From positions 3,348,001 to 3,412,000 of the forward strand of contig NZ_OY787469.1 in assembly GCF_963678835.1 (NCBI RefSeq): a stretch of DNA of 64,000 bases, read 5' to 3'. The stretch is from an uncultured Desulfuromonas sp. (GTDB taxonomy: Bacteria > Desulfobacterota > Desulfuromonadia > Desulfuromonadales > Desulfuromonadaceae). The translations under genes and the position numbers were made by a program. The notes under the pieces are model-generated. The model was not told the origin of the DNA. It saw only the letters and a program-made list of their open reading frames with translations, and made no database searches. Below, in pieces: positions 16,825-24,911 of the stretch (within the stretch, counting starts at the first letter, position 1; each line of letters begins with the position of its first letter).

Positions 16825-17556
16825 GATTTTATGCATGAAACTCACAAATCTATGATACGATTCTGAAATATGTGGATCTGGAATTCTAATATCACTAAAT
16901 CTTAAAAAATGTACACTATCCATTTTTTTATATTTTTCATCCACTTTTTCAATAGTAGTATCCGGCGCTATATACAGAACAATCGCCTCTCGAGACCATT
17001 GCGCCTCAAGTGTTTTTACAAGTCTTATAATTTTTCTACTTCTCTCGCCTTTTCCCTTTTTTGAAGAGCAGTCTTTTAATTTAACTATTTCATTGACTAA
17101 TAGCTGGTTATCCGACGAAAACCGAGCTACTTCATTTTTAACAAGATTTTGAACCAAATGAAAATATTTAACTCTATAATCAGATTTTGATTTTTCAACT
17201 ATCTTACGCAAACCTCCAATAACCTGATGCCAATTTTGAGTGGAATGGACGTATTTTCCCAATTGAGTTGATTTGAAGGAAGTTTGGTCTGTTTTGATTT
17301 CGACAATAATCGGCTGTTTAGAGGATGGGAAGACACACAATATATCTGCTTTATTTGCCTGATTATTTGTATCATGTTTGATCGGAAATTCAGGAGCTAC
17401 AAACTTTACAGGCTTATTAAAATAATCAGATAATATCTGCTCAATATAGTATGAAATAAACAGATCAATACGTCTTTCGGCAGCATAATATGGAAACTTT
17501 TTATTTTCCTCTAATAGATCAATAAGATTTACAAAATCATTTATCTGATTTTTCAT
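16819..17556 (-). CDS. Cassette gene, PD-(D/E)XK nuclease-like protein
   Basis: 245 residues from ATG 17556, preceded by AAAGG; the longer frame starts inside the attC core. NKADILCVF then PIIVEIKTDQTSF gives the D-(x)n-E-x-K pattern of the restriction-nuclease fold. An N-terminal helical region (NDFVNLIDLLEENKKFPYYA, AERRIDLFISYYIEQILSDY) comes first. A C-terminal part contains AIVLYIAPDTTIEKVDEKY. The sequence is AT-rich and Lys-rich compared with the chromosome genes. Many orphan cassettes encode DNA-modifying or defence proteins. Nuclease activity is inferred from motif only. Confidence 0.65.
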   Translation of the reverse strand: MKNQINDFVNLIDLLEENKKFPYYAAERRIDLFISYYIEQILSDYFNKPVKFVAPEFPIKHDTNNQANKADILCVFPSSKQPIIVEIKTDQTSFKSTQLGKYVHSTQNWHQVIGGLRKIVEKSKSDYRVKYFHLVQNLVKNEVARFSSDNQLLVNEIVKLKDCSSKKGKGERSRKIIRLVKTLEAQWSREAIVLYIAPDTTIEKVDEKYKKMDSVHFLRFSDIRIPDPHISESYHRFVSFMHKIA

Positions 17557-17585
17557 TTTACCTTTACTTATATGTTTTTTAGCAC

Positions 17586-17671
17586 GCATAACGCAAGCCT
17601 CAGCCGCCGTTCAAAGTGACGCGAGCGCAGCGAGCGGCACTTTGAACGGTGGCTGGAGGCACTCGTTAGGC
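17586..17671 (-). repeat. attC site of the 17666-18412 cassette
   Basis: Minus strand: GCCTAAC (17671-17665), arm GAGTGCCTCCAGCCACCG, TTCAAAGTGCCGCTCG, then its complement and GTTATGC (17592-17586). This is the most regular site in the array, 86 bp with near-perfect arms. The left core contains the stop codon of the gene. Confidence 0.95.
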
Positions 17672-18412
17672 ATTTTCTGGGTTGCGAGTTATCGGTTTGC
17701 CTGGTATTGGATAAAAAGCCATATCAACAGAGATTTGATGAGGAAGATTGCATTCTTCTTTTAATTTTACACCTGTACGCAAGAATCCTTGTGTTTTTGG
17801 TTGCCTTTCAGACCAATAGAGGAACTCTATTGGATTTTTGTTTGGCATTATACGAACCTCGTATATCATTTGGGGGGAACTGTAAATGTATGCATCTTTA
17901 GCAATGCCTAATAGAAAGTGATTATCTGTAAACAACCGAGAGTCTCTGTCCTTTATAAAGTTTTCAAGCTTCGTGAATTTAAATGGTTCCTGATTTCCCC
18001 GGAATTTGAATCGAGATACGATTGTAAGAAATGTATAATCAAGTTCAGCCAAAAACTCTCTGCAAGCGATCACCGCATTAAACCCCGGTCCCAAATCATC
18101 AGAATACCGCATTGGATACACTTTCTTGTTTAATTCAAGGAATTCTTTATTCAGCAAAGCAAAGAGTTCCTTATCAAAGTTCTTCACAGCGTTCCAATGT
18201 GCTTTTTTCAAATGGCCATGGCTTTCATTGCCATTAAAGGCGAGTATTGCCTTGAAGGCTTTCTCTATTGCGGTGCTTGATAAAATAGCTGCTTGCTGGG
18301 GCAAATAAGACAGCAAAAGCGTACGTGAAGCAATATAGTCATATATCCCATCTGTTAAAAATGACTGAATCATATTGATTCTGTCACCTTTATTGGTCGA
18401 TTTCTCCCTCAT
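17666..18412 (-). CDS. Cassette gene, HEPN-like N-terminus, unknown C-terminus
   Basis: 248 residues. The N-terminal 70 residues (YDYIASRTLLLSYLPQQAAI, LSSTAIEKAFKAILAFNG, SHGHLKKAHWNAV) look like a HEPN four-helix bundle of the substrate-binding type. The canonical RxxxxH is not evident. The C-terminal half contains IYSSPQMIYEVRIMPNKN and IEFLYWSERQPKTQ and is unassigned. The stop is within the left core of attC 17586-17671, and the start lies 32 bases after the right core at 18444-18450. The first 13 codons could be untranslated if ATG 18373 is used. Confidence 0.6.
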   Translation of the reverse strand: MREKSTNKGDRINMIQSFLTDGIYDYIASRTLLLSYLPQQAAILSSTAIEKAFKAILAFNGNESHGHLKKAHWNAVKNFDKELFALLNKEFLELNKKVYPMRYSDDLGPGFNAVIACREFLAELDYTFLTIVSRFKFRGNQEPFKFTKLENFIKDRDSRLFTDNHFLLGIAKDAYIYSSPQMIYEVRIMPNKNPIEFLYWSERQPKTQGFLRTGVKLKEECNLPHQISVDMAFYPIPGKPITRNPENA

Positions 18413-18443
18413 GCTTCTGTCCCAATGTGGTTCATATTGAGAT

Positions 18444-18513
18444 GCCTAACGACCAAACTCACCCGACAAAAACCGCATTGCGGTTTTAGGTCGGGTGAAG
18501 CGCCGTGTTATGC
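18444..18513 (-). repeat. attC site of the 18508-19278 cassette
   Basis: Minus strand: GCATAAC (18513-18507), GGCGCTTCACCCGACCTA, AAACCGCAATGCGGTTTTT hairpin, GTCGGGTGAGTTTGGTC, GTTAGGC (18450-18444). Both cores fit the consensus exactly. The TAA stop of the preceding gene is inside the left core. Confidence 0.95.
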
Positions 18514-19278
18514 ACTGCATCCTGATTTAACTGATGCGCTAATCAACCGACACACATCGCCTATTGTTTCTAGTTTTCCGAATGACACTTTTTGGGGGCC
18601 TAGCCTGGAAGTAAACAAGATAAGAACAAGCCCACATATCATACTAGTGACGGCAATCAACGAGACAACTTCTTGAGCAACGAAAAGACTAACAAGCCAC
18701 GTAATAATTCCGAAGGCAAATAGCCTGTAGCTAAACTTTTGAATTCGAGGTTCTTCGATTTTTACAGGGGGTAGAACTTCTGGTGCTATTTTGCCTACTA
18801 CATCTGAAAAACCGCCCCAGTATTCAAGTACCCAAGGGTGGAGTGGGGTTGATGGGCGTAGTGAGTCTACTGGTATCCCTGCGCTAGCTAGTGCAGCTCT
18901 AAGGGTAACGAAAGCACCCGCTTCAAGGCATCTATTACCAAAGATGTTTAGTGGGATTACTGATGGCCTCGTAGCCGTGGAGGATATAAGTTCGCACACA
19001 CCAAGAAGTTTTTTGCTTTCAGCAGGCTCCAATACCTCATGCCACTGTTCATCGCTGTATTGTACCTTAAACCATTCATTCATCGCCCTACCTAGTGGCT
19101 TCCATGCTACCAGATCACAGGCGTACCGCCAATCTTCAATCGTGCTGTTAAATGAAAGGTCCATGTCTGGTTCTGCTTCAGGGTCATACTGACATTGCTG
19201 TATATAGGAATCCCTCAGGATAGCCAGAGTGATTTCTGGGGTAAGTGATTCTTCGCTATATGCAGTTGTACTCTTCAC
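18508..19278 (-). CDS. Cassette gene, predicted membrane protein
   Basis: 256 residues from GTG 19278, which has AAGGA six bases upstream; the longer frame begins inside the attC at 19294-19367. The soluble N-terminal part (about 170 residues) includes TPEITLAILRDSYIQQCQY and RAMNEWFKVQYSDEQWHEVL. Two hydrophobic segments follow (FGIITWLVSLFVAQEVV and LIAVTSMICGLVLILF) and a short tail. No family recognised. It is one of the larger cassettes and resembles other cassette membrane proteins of unknown function. Confidence 0.6.
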   Translation of the reverse strand: MKSTTAYSEESLTPEITLAILRDSYIQQCQYDPEAEPDMDLSFNSTIEDWRYACDLVAWKPLGRAMNEWFKVQYSDEQWHEVLEPAESKKLLGVCELISSTATRPSVIPLNIFGNRCLEAGAFVTLRAALASAGIPVDSLRPSTPLHPWVLEYWGGFSDVVGKIAPEVLPPVKIEEPRIQKFSYRLFAFGIITWLVSLFVAQEVVSLIAVTSMICGLVLILFTSRLGPQKVSFGKLETIGDVCRLISASVKSGCSA

Positions 19279-19293
19279 TACATTTCCTTTTGC

Positions 19294-19367
19294 GCATAAC
19301 GTTGCAAATAACCGGTGCAAATGGAGCGCAGCGGAATTTGCATCCGAGTTAATTTGCCTTGTTATGT
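19294..19367 (-). repeat. attC site of the 19372-19638 cassette
   Basis: Minus strand: ACATAAC (19367-19361), AAGGCAAATTAACTCGGATG, CAAATTCCGCTGCGCTCCATT, TGCACCGGTTATTTGCAAC, GTTATGC (19300-19294). Typical 74-bp site with paired arms. Confidence 0.92.
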
Positions 19368-19371
19368 GTAT

Positions 19372-19638
19372 TTATGATCGGATCAATCTTCTAAGTTGAA
19401 TTACAACAGACCCTTGTAATTTTTCTTCAAGCTTAGTTCTGATTATCATTAATTTAGATATATCGGAATTTTGGCCTGTGTATAAATCCTTTACAATTTC
19501 ATTGCTTTCAGCTTTCTCATTGTCGATAAGTTTCTGCACTTCAGAAATAATATTTTCATCAAATAATGGTTTTGCTTTGCTATAAATTTTAACAAAAGCC
19601 GAAAATCTATTGGTGCTTTCACCAACGACCTTGGCCAT
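19372..19638 (-). CDS. Cassette gene, 88-residue helical hypothetical protein
   Basis: 88 residues, almost entirely helical and charged (RFSAFVKIYSKAKPLFDENI, ISEVQKLIDNEKAESNEIVK, ISKLMIIRTKLEEKL). No known family. The stop lies just upstream of the left core of the attC at 19294-19367. The start region contains an inverted-repeat cluster (19661-19731). An alternative frame at 19491-19709 has no such features. Confidence 0.55.
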   Translation of the reverse strand: MAKVVGESTNRFSAFVKIYSKAKPLFDENIISEVQKLIDNEKAESNEIVKDLYTGQNSDISKLMIIRTKLEEKLQGSVVIQLRRLIRS

Positions 19639-19660
19639 TTTATCTTTGCTCTGAATGAAC

Positions 19661-19731
19661 TACCCCGCAGCAAGCTACGGGGTATCAACAGCCTGCAATC
19701 TTTGCTCAATCACGCAGTGAACTGCGGGGTA
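19661..19731. repeat. CCCCGCAG-type inverted repeat cluster
   Basis: TACCCCGCAGCAAGC pairs with CTACGGGGTA (19661-19684), and a further ACTGCGGGGTA arm ends at 19731. The arms can form alternative hairpins between two small genes. It may be a terminator/attenuator or a degenerate recombination site. Confidence 0.6.
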
Positions 19732-19732
19732 T

Positions 19733-19825
19733 TTAACCCAAATTACGAATAAAGTTAAGTACTGATGTTACGATTGCAGCCAGAACTCCAGATGATAGCA
19801 ATATTGTTAATAAATCTATATCCAT
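19733..19825 (-). CDS. Small 30-residue membrane peptide
   Basis: ATG 19825 with TAAGGAG upstream (spacing about 8) opens a 30-codon frame beginning MDIDLLTILLSSGVLAAIVT and ending NFIRNLG. It has a single hydrophobic helix with a short basic tail. The strong ribosome site and position right after an attC-like core (GTTATGT at 19851-19857, minus strand) favour a real gene. Single-helix peptides of this size include type I toxins and small membrane regulators. No antisense RNA can be shown from sequence alone. Confidence 0.55.
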   Translation of the reverse strand: MDIDLLTILLSSGVLAAIVTSVLNFIRNLG

Positions 19826-19849
19826 ATAATTGCAGCTCCTTACCTACAC

Positions 19850-20203
19850 ATAACAGTGTATTAGGCAGAAACGTTTCCGCCTATCACCATATTGACGGAT
19901 TCTGCCTAGCACGTTTAAATTTCCGAATCTAAGCGAGCTAGATACCTATATTCTCTGTAATTACAATTCACTACCTCGACTCGCCCTCTTAGAAAAAAAC
20001 GTGATAGACAGAATTGATTAATTCACCCAAAATCACATCTATTGTCGTGCAAAGTAGATAAAAGCCTCTCACAGTCCGTGATTTACACGATCCATAAAAT
20101 AACGAATTCACATGAAATAATCTACAATTCTAATTGTCTATTCGATGGCTATAATCAAAACAAAAAAAGCGGGGCCATCATTGAATGACCCCGCTTTCTT
20201 TTG
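19850..20203 (-). repeat. Cassette leader element, copy 2 (head of cassette array)
   Basis: Minus strand from the terminator of the DUF748 gene: AATTGTAGATTATTTCATGTG, TAAATCACGGACTGTG, GAGGCTTTTATCTA, CAATTCTG. An insertion relative to copies 1 and 3 comes next, then TAGGCAGAATCC, GGCGGAAACGTTTCTGCCTA, ATACACTGTTATGT. It stands exactly where an attI site and cassette promoter would be in an integron, before the first cassette. No integrase gene lies on either side. Confidence 0.7.
20164..20203 (-). terminator. Rho-independent terminator of the DUF748 gene
   Basis: Arms AAAGCGGGGTCATTCA and TGATGGCCCCGCTTT (minus strand) are followed by a T-rich run (TTTTTGTTTTGATT), about 65 bases beyond the stop at 20266. 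Confidence 0.88.
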
Positions 20204-20265
20204 TCCTATTACGCACGATTACATTCTGACGAGATTGACTAACCTAAGCCATAATCACTGCGCCC

Positions 20266-23200
20266 CTACTTCGCATTAATCCCAAATTCCACCCGACTGG
20301 CTGGGCCAGTTTCAGGTTCAGCATAAATCTCCGTCGTCATCAAAAACAGCCGCGGTTTCAGCTCAGGATTGATGGCTAGGATGCCATCACGTACTGCCAT
20401 GGCGCGCACCTTGGCCAGGGCGGCCATCTCTTCATCGCCAGCACGAATGTTGGCTAACAACAGTTTTTCCATCTCCTCTGGCGGTAAGGATTTGAGGAAG
20501 CCGAGCACATTACGTGGTCGAGGAAATTCGGCATCTTTGTAGACCTGTTTGAGTACATCCGGATATTCTTCGTCGGTGATTTGCACATCGCCAACCGTCA
20601 TATCTTGACGCTGCTTATCGTCCATATCGTCCCACTTGACGGCCTGGAGCATTTGCGTGAGTTGTTGGCGACGATAGGCTTCGGGATCGTTGTTTTGATC
20701 AGCATAGGGACTGATTTCGAGAATCAGCGATGGCCGCTTGGTGAGAACTTCTGCCAGACTATCGAGAACATGCGTTTGATCTGCACTGATATCGGAGCGC
20801 CCCAGAGTGAAGCTGAGACTACTGACATCTTCGCCTTCGGGAATCAGCGATGACAACAAGGCAAACGGCGAGGTGGCGGCTTTGACCAGCAGATTGCGCA
20901 AGACGGTGAAAATCGTGCTGGCAAGACTGAAGTCGGGATCGTTGAGGTTGCCGGAAATGGGGATATCGAGATGAATCTCGTCGTTGCGGTCTTTGAGCAG
21001 CGAGATGGCAAAGGCAACGGGCAGTGAGGTCGCTTGCTCGCTGTCGATGGTGTCACCGAAGGTGAACTGGTCGATCATCACCTTGTTATCGGCTTCAATC
21101 TGCTGATGCTCGATGGTGTAGTTCAAATCAAGGTACAGCTTGCCCTTGTCAATGGCATAACCGAGATAGGTGCCGGAATACGGCGTCATCGGCGATAGGT
21201 CGATATCCTTGAAGCTAATGGTCAGATCAGCAAACAGATCTTGGCTGAGCGGGTTGAGTTTACCGGTGATGGTCAGTGGTGAATTGTTTTCCAACTGGCC
21301 GCGCAAGTCAACATCGGCCTGCATCTCTTCATCGGAGGCCAGACCGGAAATGCGCCCACCCAGATCGTACATGGTGGTAGCAAAGGTGCTGGGCAGATGG
21401 CGGTCGGTGAAGGAAACCGTGCCCCCTTGCAAGGTCACGGCATCAATGCGGATATCCGCTGGCGGCTCGCTGGATTCCGGTTCCATCGCCTCGGCCACAG
21501 CCACCGGTTCCGGCTTAGGCTCAACAGCCGCCTCCCCTTCGGTCGCAGCCGCCTCAGAAGCCTGAACACTGGTGAGGTTGACCTGACCATCGGCAGCCAC
21601 TTCGATATTGGCCTGATAGTCGTTGAGAGCGACTTCTTTGATATGCAGCGCAAACGGCGCGACATCGCCCTGAATGCCGGACAGGTTGAGGCCGTCCCAG
21701 CGCACCATTTCACCGCCGAAACCATCGAGCAGGTTAAAGCGGTGGACGGCGACATCACCGGAGAATGTCCCTTTCAGGTCAGTGCCCTGCTGATTGAGGC
21801 GAGTGGTGATCGTGGAGAACAGTTGCCCGTCTTTGACCTTGAGTTTCAGATCGGCAGGGATAAAGTCGTTGAAGTCATCCAACGGAAACGCCTTGATGCG
21901 CGATGTTGCCACCAGATTCAGCGGCGTGTGCACCACGGAGCCATCAACCCGTACATCTCCTGTTTTGCCCACTTTAGCCGTCAACTTGAACGGACTCTTT
22001 ACGGCATTGGGATAGCTGAGATTCTCGGCATGCACACCAATCTGGTTGACCACAAGCAGCGGTTTTTTCTCGCTGGTGTCATCACGAAATTGCAGCTTAA
22101 ACGGGCCGAGGTCAAAGCTGGCCAGATTGATATTCCACGGCTTTGAATCCTGTTGTGTTGCGGTCGTTTGCGGGGGTTGCTGTTGCGTCGGGCGCAACAG
22201 TTTTTCCGGTGACAACGATCCATCGGCCATTCGAGTCGCTTTGATACCACCCTGAGTCAGACTGAGCTGCCCCAGATTGATCTGCTGCGCGTTGACATCC
22301 ACCGTGGTGCCGTTCACCTGCAATTGCTTGAGGGTAAAACGATCCTCACCGGAAAACGGCACCACCAGATCACGGAGCGTCACCGCGCCATCGTGCACCA
22401 GGGTGTTGCCATCGGCATAAACAACCTGAGCTGCGGCATCGACCTGACCGGAAATCGGTGCGGTGAGCACTTGTTCAAGATAGGGATAATAAGGTTCAAG
22501 CTGCAAGCCGTTGGCACTCAAAGCCAGATCGGCCTGAGCGGGCACGGCACCGAGTTGACCATTGATGGCAATATCCAACTGATGATCCGTCTGCAGGCGC
22601 AGATCAAGCGTGGCTTGTTGGTCGGGATGGGTGGAAAAATTGTCCACCGTCAGATTGATATCATGAATCCGTTCGGCAATCGGTGTTTTGAGCGACTGAT
22701 CACTGAAGGAAAGTTGCCCGTTATGCAGTGCCAGTGAATGGATCAGCAACAGGGGCATACTCCCTTCACCCTCACCCTCCACCGCCGGAGGCTCTCCACT
22801 TTGTGGCTCGGAAGAAGCGAACAACCGCGTCAGGTTCAATTGCGCCTGTTCATCGCGGCAGAGCCACAGATGGGGTTCAAACAGGGCAACCTGGGACAAG
22901 GTAACATCCTGCTGGAAGACATCGGCCTGTTCAACGTCGAGCAGCAGGGTCGGCATGGCAAACAGCGGCTTGCCATCGGGCTCATTGACCACCAGCTCAC
23001 TGAGGGCAAAATCACCATTAACCAGCAGCTTGGGCAATTCATCCTTGGTGACCAGATAGGTCAGATTGATCTCGCAATCAAGAATGCCACTCTGCACATC
23101 GACAGGCAGCGTTACCGGCGCATTCTGGGCGTAAAACGCCAGATCGGTATTAAAAAATGCCAGCGACAGGTTGGTATCGAGAGAGTTATCAAACGGTTTG

Positions 23201-23841
23201 GATTGCCCCTCGGCATGAATATCCGCCCCGTTAAGCAGCATGGCCAGCTCCGGCGTGACATATTCATCGGCCAGATAGTCCACATTGCCGACCACCGGCA
23301 CGCTCAGGGCCAGTTGACGGATCTCATGGTGAGAGCTTTGTGGCGATGCCTGATCATTGAAGTCGATCTCGCCATCGCTGATGACAATGTTGTTAAACGA
23401 AAACAGGAACGGGCCGGATTCTTCTTCGACAGGCGGTTTAACAGGAGGAGGTGCATCGTCGCCCAGGTGCATAAAGTCGGAGAAGTTGAACTGCTGCTCC
23501 CCGAGCAGGTCAATCTTGACATAGGGGTGATCAATCTCAATGCGGCGCAAAATCAATGCCTGATCAATGATCGAGCGCAGACTGACGGCCACCATCAGGC
23601 GGTCCCAGGAGACAAACGGTTGCTGACTGGCCGGTTCGGTCAGGGTAACACCGGAAAGTTCGAGCTTTAAGGTAAAGGGATTGAAATAAGCCTTTTCAAT
23701 GGTAAGAGTCCGCTCGGTATTTTCGGCAATCCAGGCGGTTCCCTGTTTTTTAACTTGCCAGGGTACGACCAACATCGATAACAGCAACAACCCGACGATA
23801 ACAGCAACGGTGATTAGTGATCTTTTCATCCAGCGTGACAT
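20266..23841 (-). CDS. DUF748 / AsmA-like envelope protein
   Basis: 1191 residues from ATG 23841, with GGGAGG 7 bases upstream. One N-terminal membrane anchor (SLITVAVIVGLLLLSMLVV) is followed by TLTIEKAYFNPFTLKLELSG, the hallmark of DUF748. Long beta-rich AsmA-like repeats make up the body, including a low-complexity Glu/Pro/Ala linker near residue 780. A C-terminal segment (LSFTLGRSDISADQTHVLDS) resembles an OmpA-type domain. AsmA-like proteins are thought to bridge the periplasm and help move phospholipid to the outer membrane. It reads alone, with its own terminator, divergent from the AraC gene. Confidence 0.88.
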   Translation of the reverse strand: MSRWMKRSLITVAVIVGLLLLSMLVVPWQVKKQGTAWIAENTERTLTIEKAYFNPFTLKLELSGVTLTEPASQQPFVSWDRLMVAVSLRSIIDQALILRRIEIDHPYVKIDLLGEQQFNFSDFMHLGDDAPPPVKPPVEEESGPFLFSFNNIVISDGEIDFNDQASPQSSHHEIRQLALSVPVVGNVDYLADEYVTPELAMLLNGADIHAEGQSKPFDNSLDTNLSLAFFNTDLAFYAQNAPVTLPVDVQSGILDCEINLTYLVTKDELPKLLVNGDFALSELVVNEPDGKPLFAMPTLLLDVEQADVFQQDVTLSQVALFEPHLWLCRDEQAQLNLTRLFASSEPQSGEPPAVEGEGEGSMPLLLIHSLALHNGQLSFSDQSLKTPIAERIHDINLTVDNFSTHPDQQATLDLRLQTDHQLDIAINGQLGAVPAQADLALSANGLQLEPYYPYLEQVLTAPISGQVDAAAQVVYADGNTLVHDGAVTLRDLVVPFSGEDRFTLKQLQVNGTTVDVNAQQINLGQLSLTQGGIKATRMADGSLSPEKLLRPTQQQPPQTTATQQDSKPWNINLASFDLGPFKLQFRDDTSEKKPLLVVNQIGVHAENLSYPNAVKSPFKLTAKVGKTGDVRVDGSVVHTPLNLVATSRIKAFPLDDFNDFIPADLKLKVKDGQLFSTITTRLNQQGTDLKGTFSGDVAVHRFNLLDGFGGEMVRWDGLNLSGIQGDVAPFALHIKEVALNDYQANIEVAADGQVNLTSVQASEAAATEGEAAVEPKPEPVAVAEAMEPESSEPPADIRIDAVTLQGGTVSFTDRHLPSTFATTMYDLGGRISGLASDEEMQADVDLRGQLENNSPLTITGKLNPLSQDLFADLTISFKDIDLSPMTPYSGTYLGYAIDKGKLYLDLNYTIEHQQIEADNKVMIDQFTFGDTIDSEQATSLPVAFAISLLKDRNDEIHLDIPISGNLNDPDFSLASTIFTVLRNLLVKAATSPFALLSSLIPEGEDVSSLSFTLGRSDISADQTHVLDSLAEVLTKRPSLILEISPYADQNNDPEAYRRQQLTQMLQAVKWDDMDDKQRQDMTVGDVQITDEEYPDVLKQVYKDAEFPRPRNVLGFLKSLPPEEMEKLLLANIRAGDEEMAALAKVRAMAVRDGILAINPELKPRLFLMTTEIYAEPETGPASRVEFGINAK

Positions 23842-23975
23842 AAGCGTTCCTCCCTGAACCACAAGTTTAGCACAGGAATCTTTGCCAAACAGTGGCTAAC
23901 AGGTAAAATCATTATGAGATACAGGATGTTACGAATGGAGTAAATGGTCGGACAACACCCATCGCAAAGGCTTTC

Positions 23976-24006
23976 TTGACAAACGACAGAGAGTTCCGTC
24001 ATTTAA
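23976..24006 (+). promoter_or_regulatory. Possible sigma-70 promoter for the AraC-family gene
   Basis: A consensus TTGACA at 23976-23981 is followed after 18-20 bases by CATTTA/TTTAAT. The ATG is about 30 bases further. The -10 spacing is slightly long. Confidence 0.45.
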
Positions 24007-24034
24007 TAGACACACTCTCAACCACGAGACCATC

Positions 24035-24856
24035 ATGACGATTCAAGCCGTTAACTTTGCCAACCAATTCGAAGTGCGCTTTATTGATCAGGCGCGTGGC
24101 TGCGAACGTCCTCATAGTCACACATCGCTGGTCATTTCTGCCGTTACCACGGGAGCACTGAGGTTACAAATTAACGGAAACGGGGTCGAATTGACCCCCG
24201 GCCGGGTTGTTGCGGTTGGACCACAGGTGGTCCATTGTGTCGAGGCATTTTCAGCGGATTTTTCCGGGGTATATGTGCTGGAAATTTTTGAACAGCCAGC
24301 AGACTCTGAGCAGGTTTCCCCGGCACAGTGGTCGATCTTTGGTCAAAGCGTTACGACCACGCCCCAGGTCTACGCGGAGTTCATAACACTGTGCCGGCAA
24401 CTGCTGGATGAACGCGACAACGTTGAAAGAACAGCCTTGTTGAACGCCTGGCTGGGGCCGTATTTACACCAGCACTTCAACCGCTACCCCTTTTGCATCG
24501 ACAGCAGCACAATGGCCGAGCCACTGGCGGTGACGATCCGGGAACAGTTGGATCACTGTCAGGCTGAAACACCGCCTTATGATGAGATCGCCCGCCAGTG
24601 TGGCTATAGCAAGGAGCATTGCAACCGGATCTTTCGCCGCAGCTACCACCTGTCCATGCAGAGTTATTTCCTCAATCGCAAGGCCAACAAGGCCAAGGTG
24701 CTGATCGATTCGGGCAAGGAGCTGGCCGAGATCACCCTGGAATGTGGCTTTTACGACCAGAGCCATTTCAGCCGGGTGTTCAAGGAGATTTTCCAGATCA
24801 GTCCGGCCAGCTATCGCAAGAGTCTTTTATCTTCCCGTCAATCTCATACAAGATAA
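24035..24856 (+). CDS. AraC-family transcriptional regulator
   Basis: 273 residues. The N-terminal cupin-like sensor domain (RPHSHTSLVISAVTTGALRL, LTPGRVVAVGPQVVH) binds an effector. The C-terminal double helix-turn-helix spans about 185-268, with YDEIARQCGYSKEHCNRIF and then ITLECGFYDQSHFSRVFKE, the second being the conserved AraC signature. It is followed 55 bases downstream by a methyltransferase gene in the same direction, which may be its target. Start ATG 24035; no strong ribosome site. Confidence 0.9.
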   Translation: MTIQAVNFANQFEVRFIDQARGCERPHSHTSLVISAVTTGALRLQINGNGVELTPGRVVAVGPQVVHCVEAFSADFSGVYVLEIFEQPADSEQVSPAQWSIFGQSVTTTPQVYAEFITLCRQLLDERDNVERTALLNAWLGPYLHQHFNRYPFCIDSSTMAEPLAVTIREQLDHCQAETPPYDEIARQCGYSKEHCNRIFRRSYHLSMQSYFLNRKANKAKVLIDSGKELAEITLECGFYDQSHFSRVFKEIFQISPASYRKSLLSSRQSHTR

Positions 24857-24911
24857 CGTCTGCCACATCGGTCACACTACTCCCACAGCATCTTGCCAAA
24901 GGAGAAGTCCC

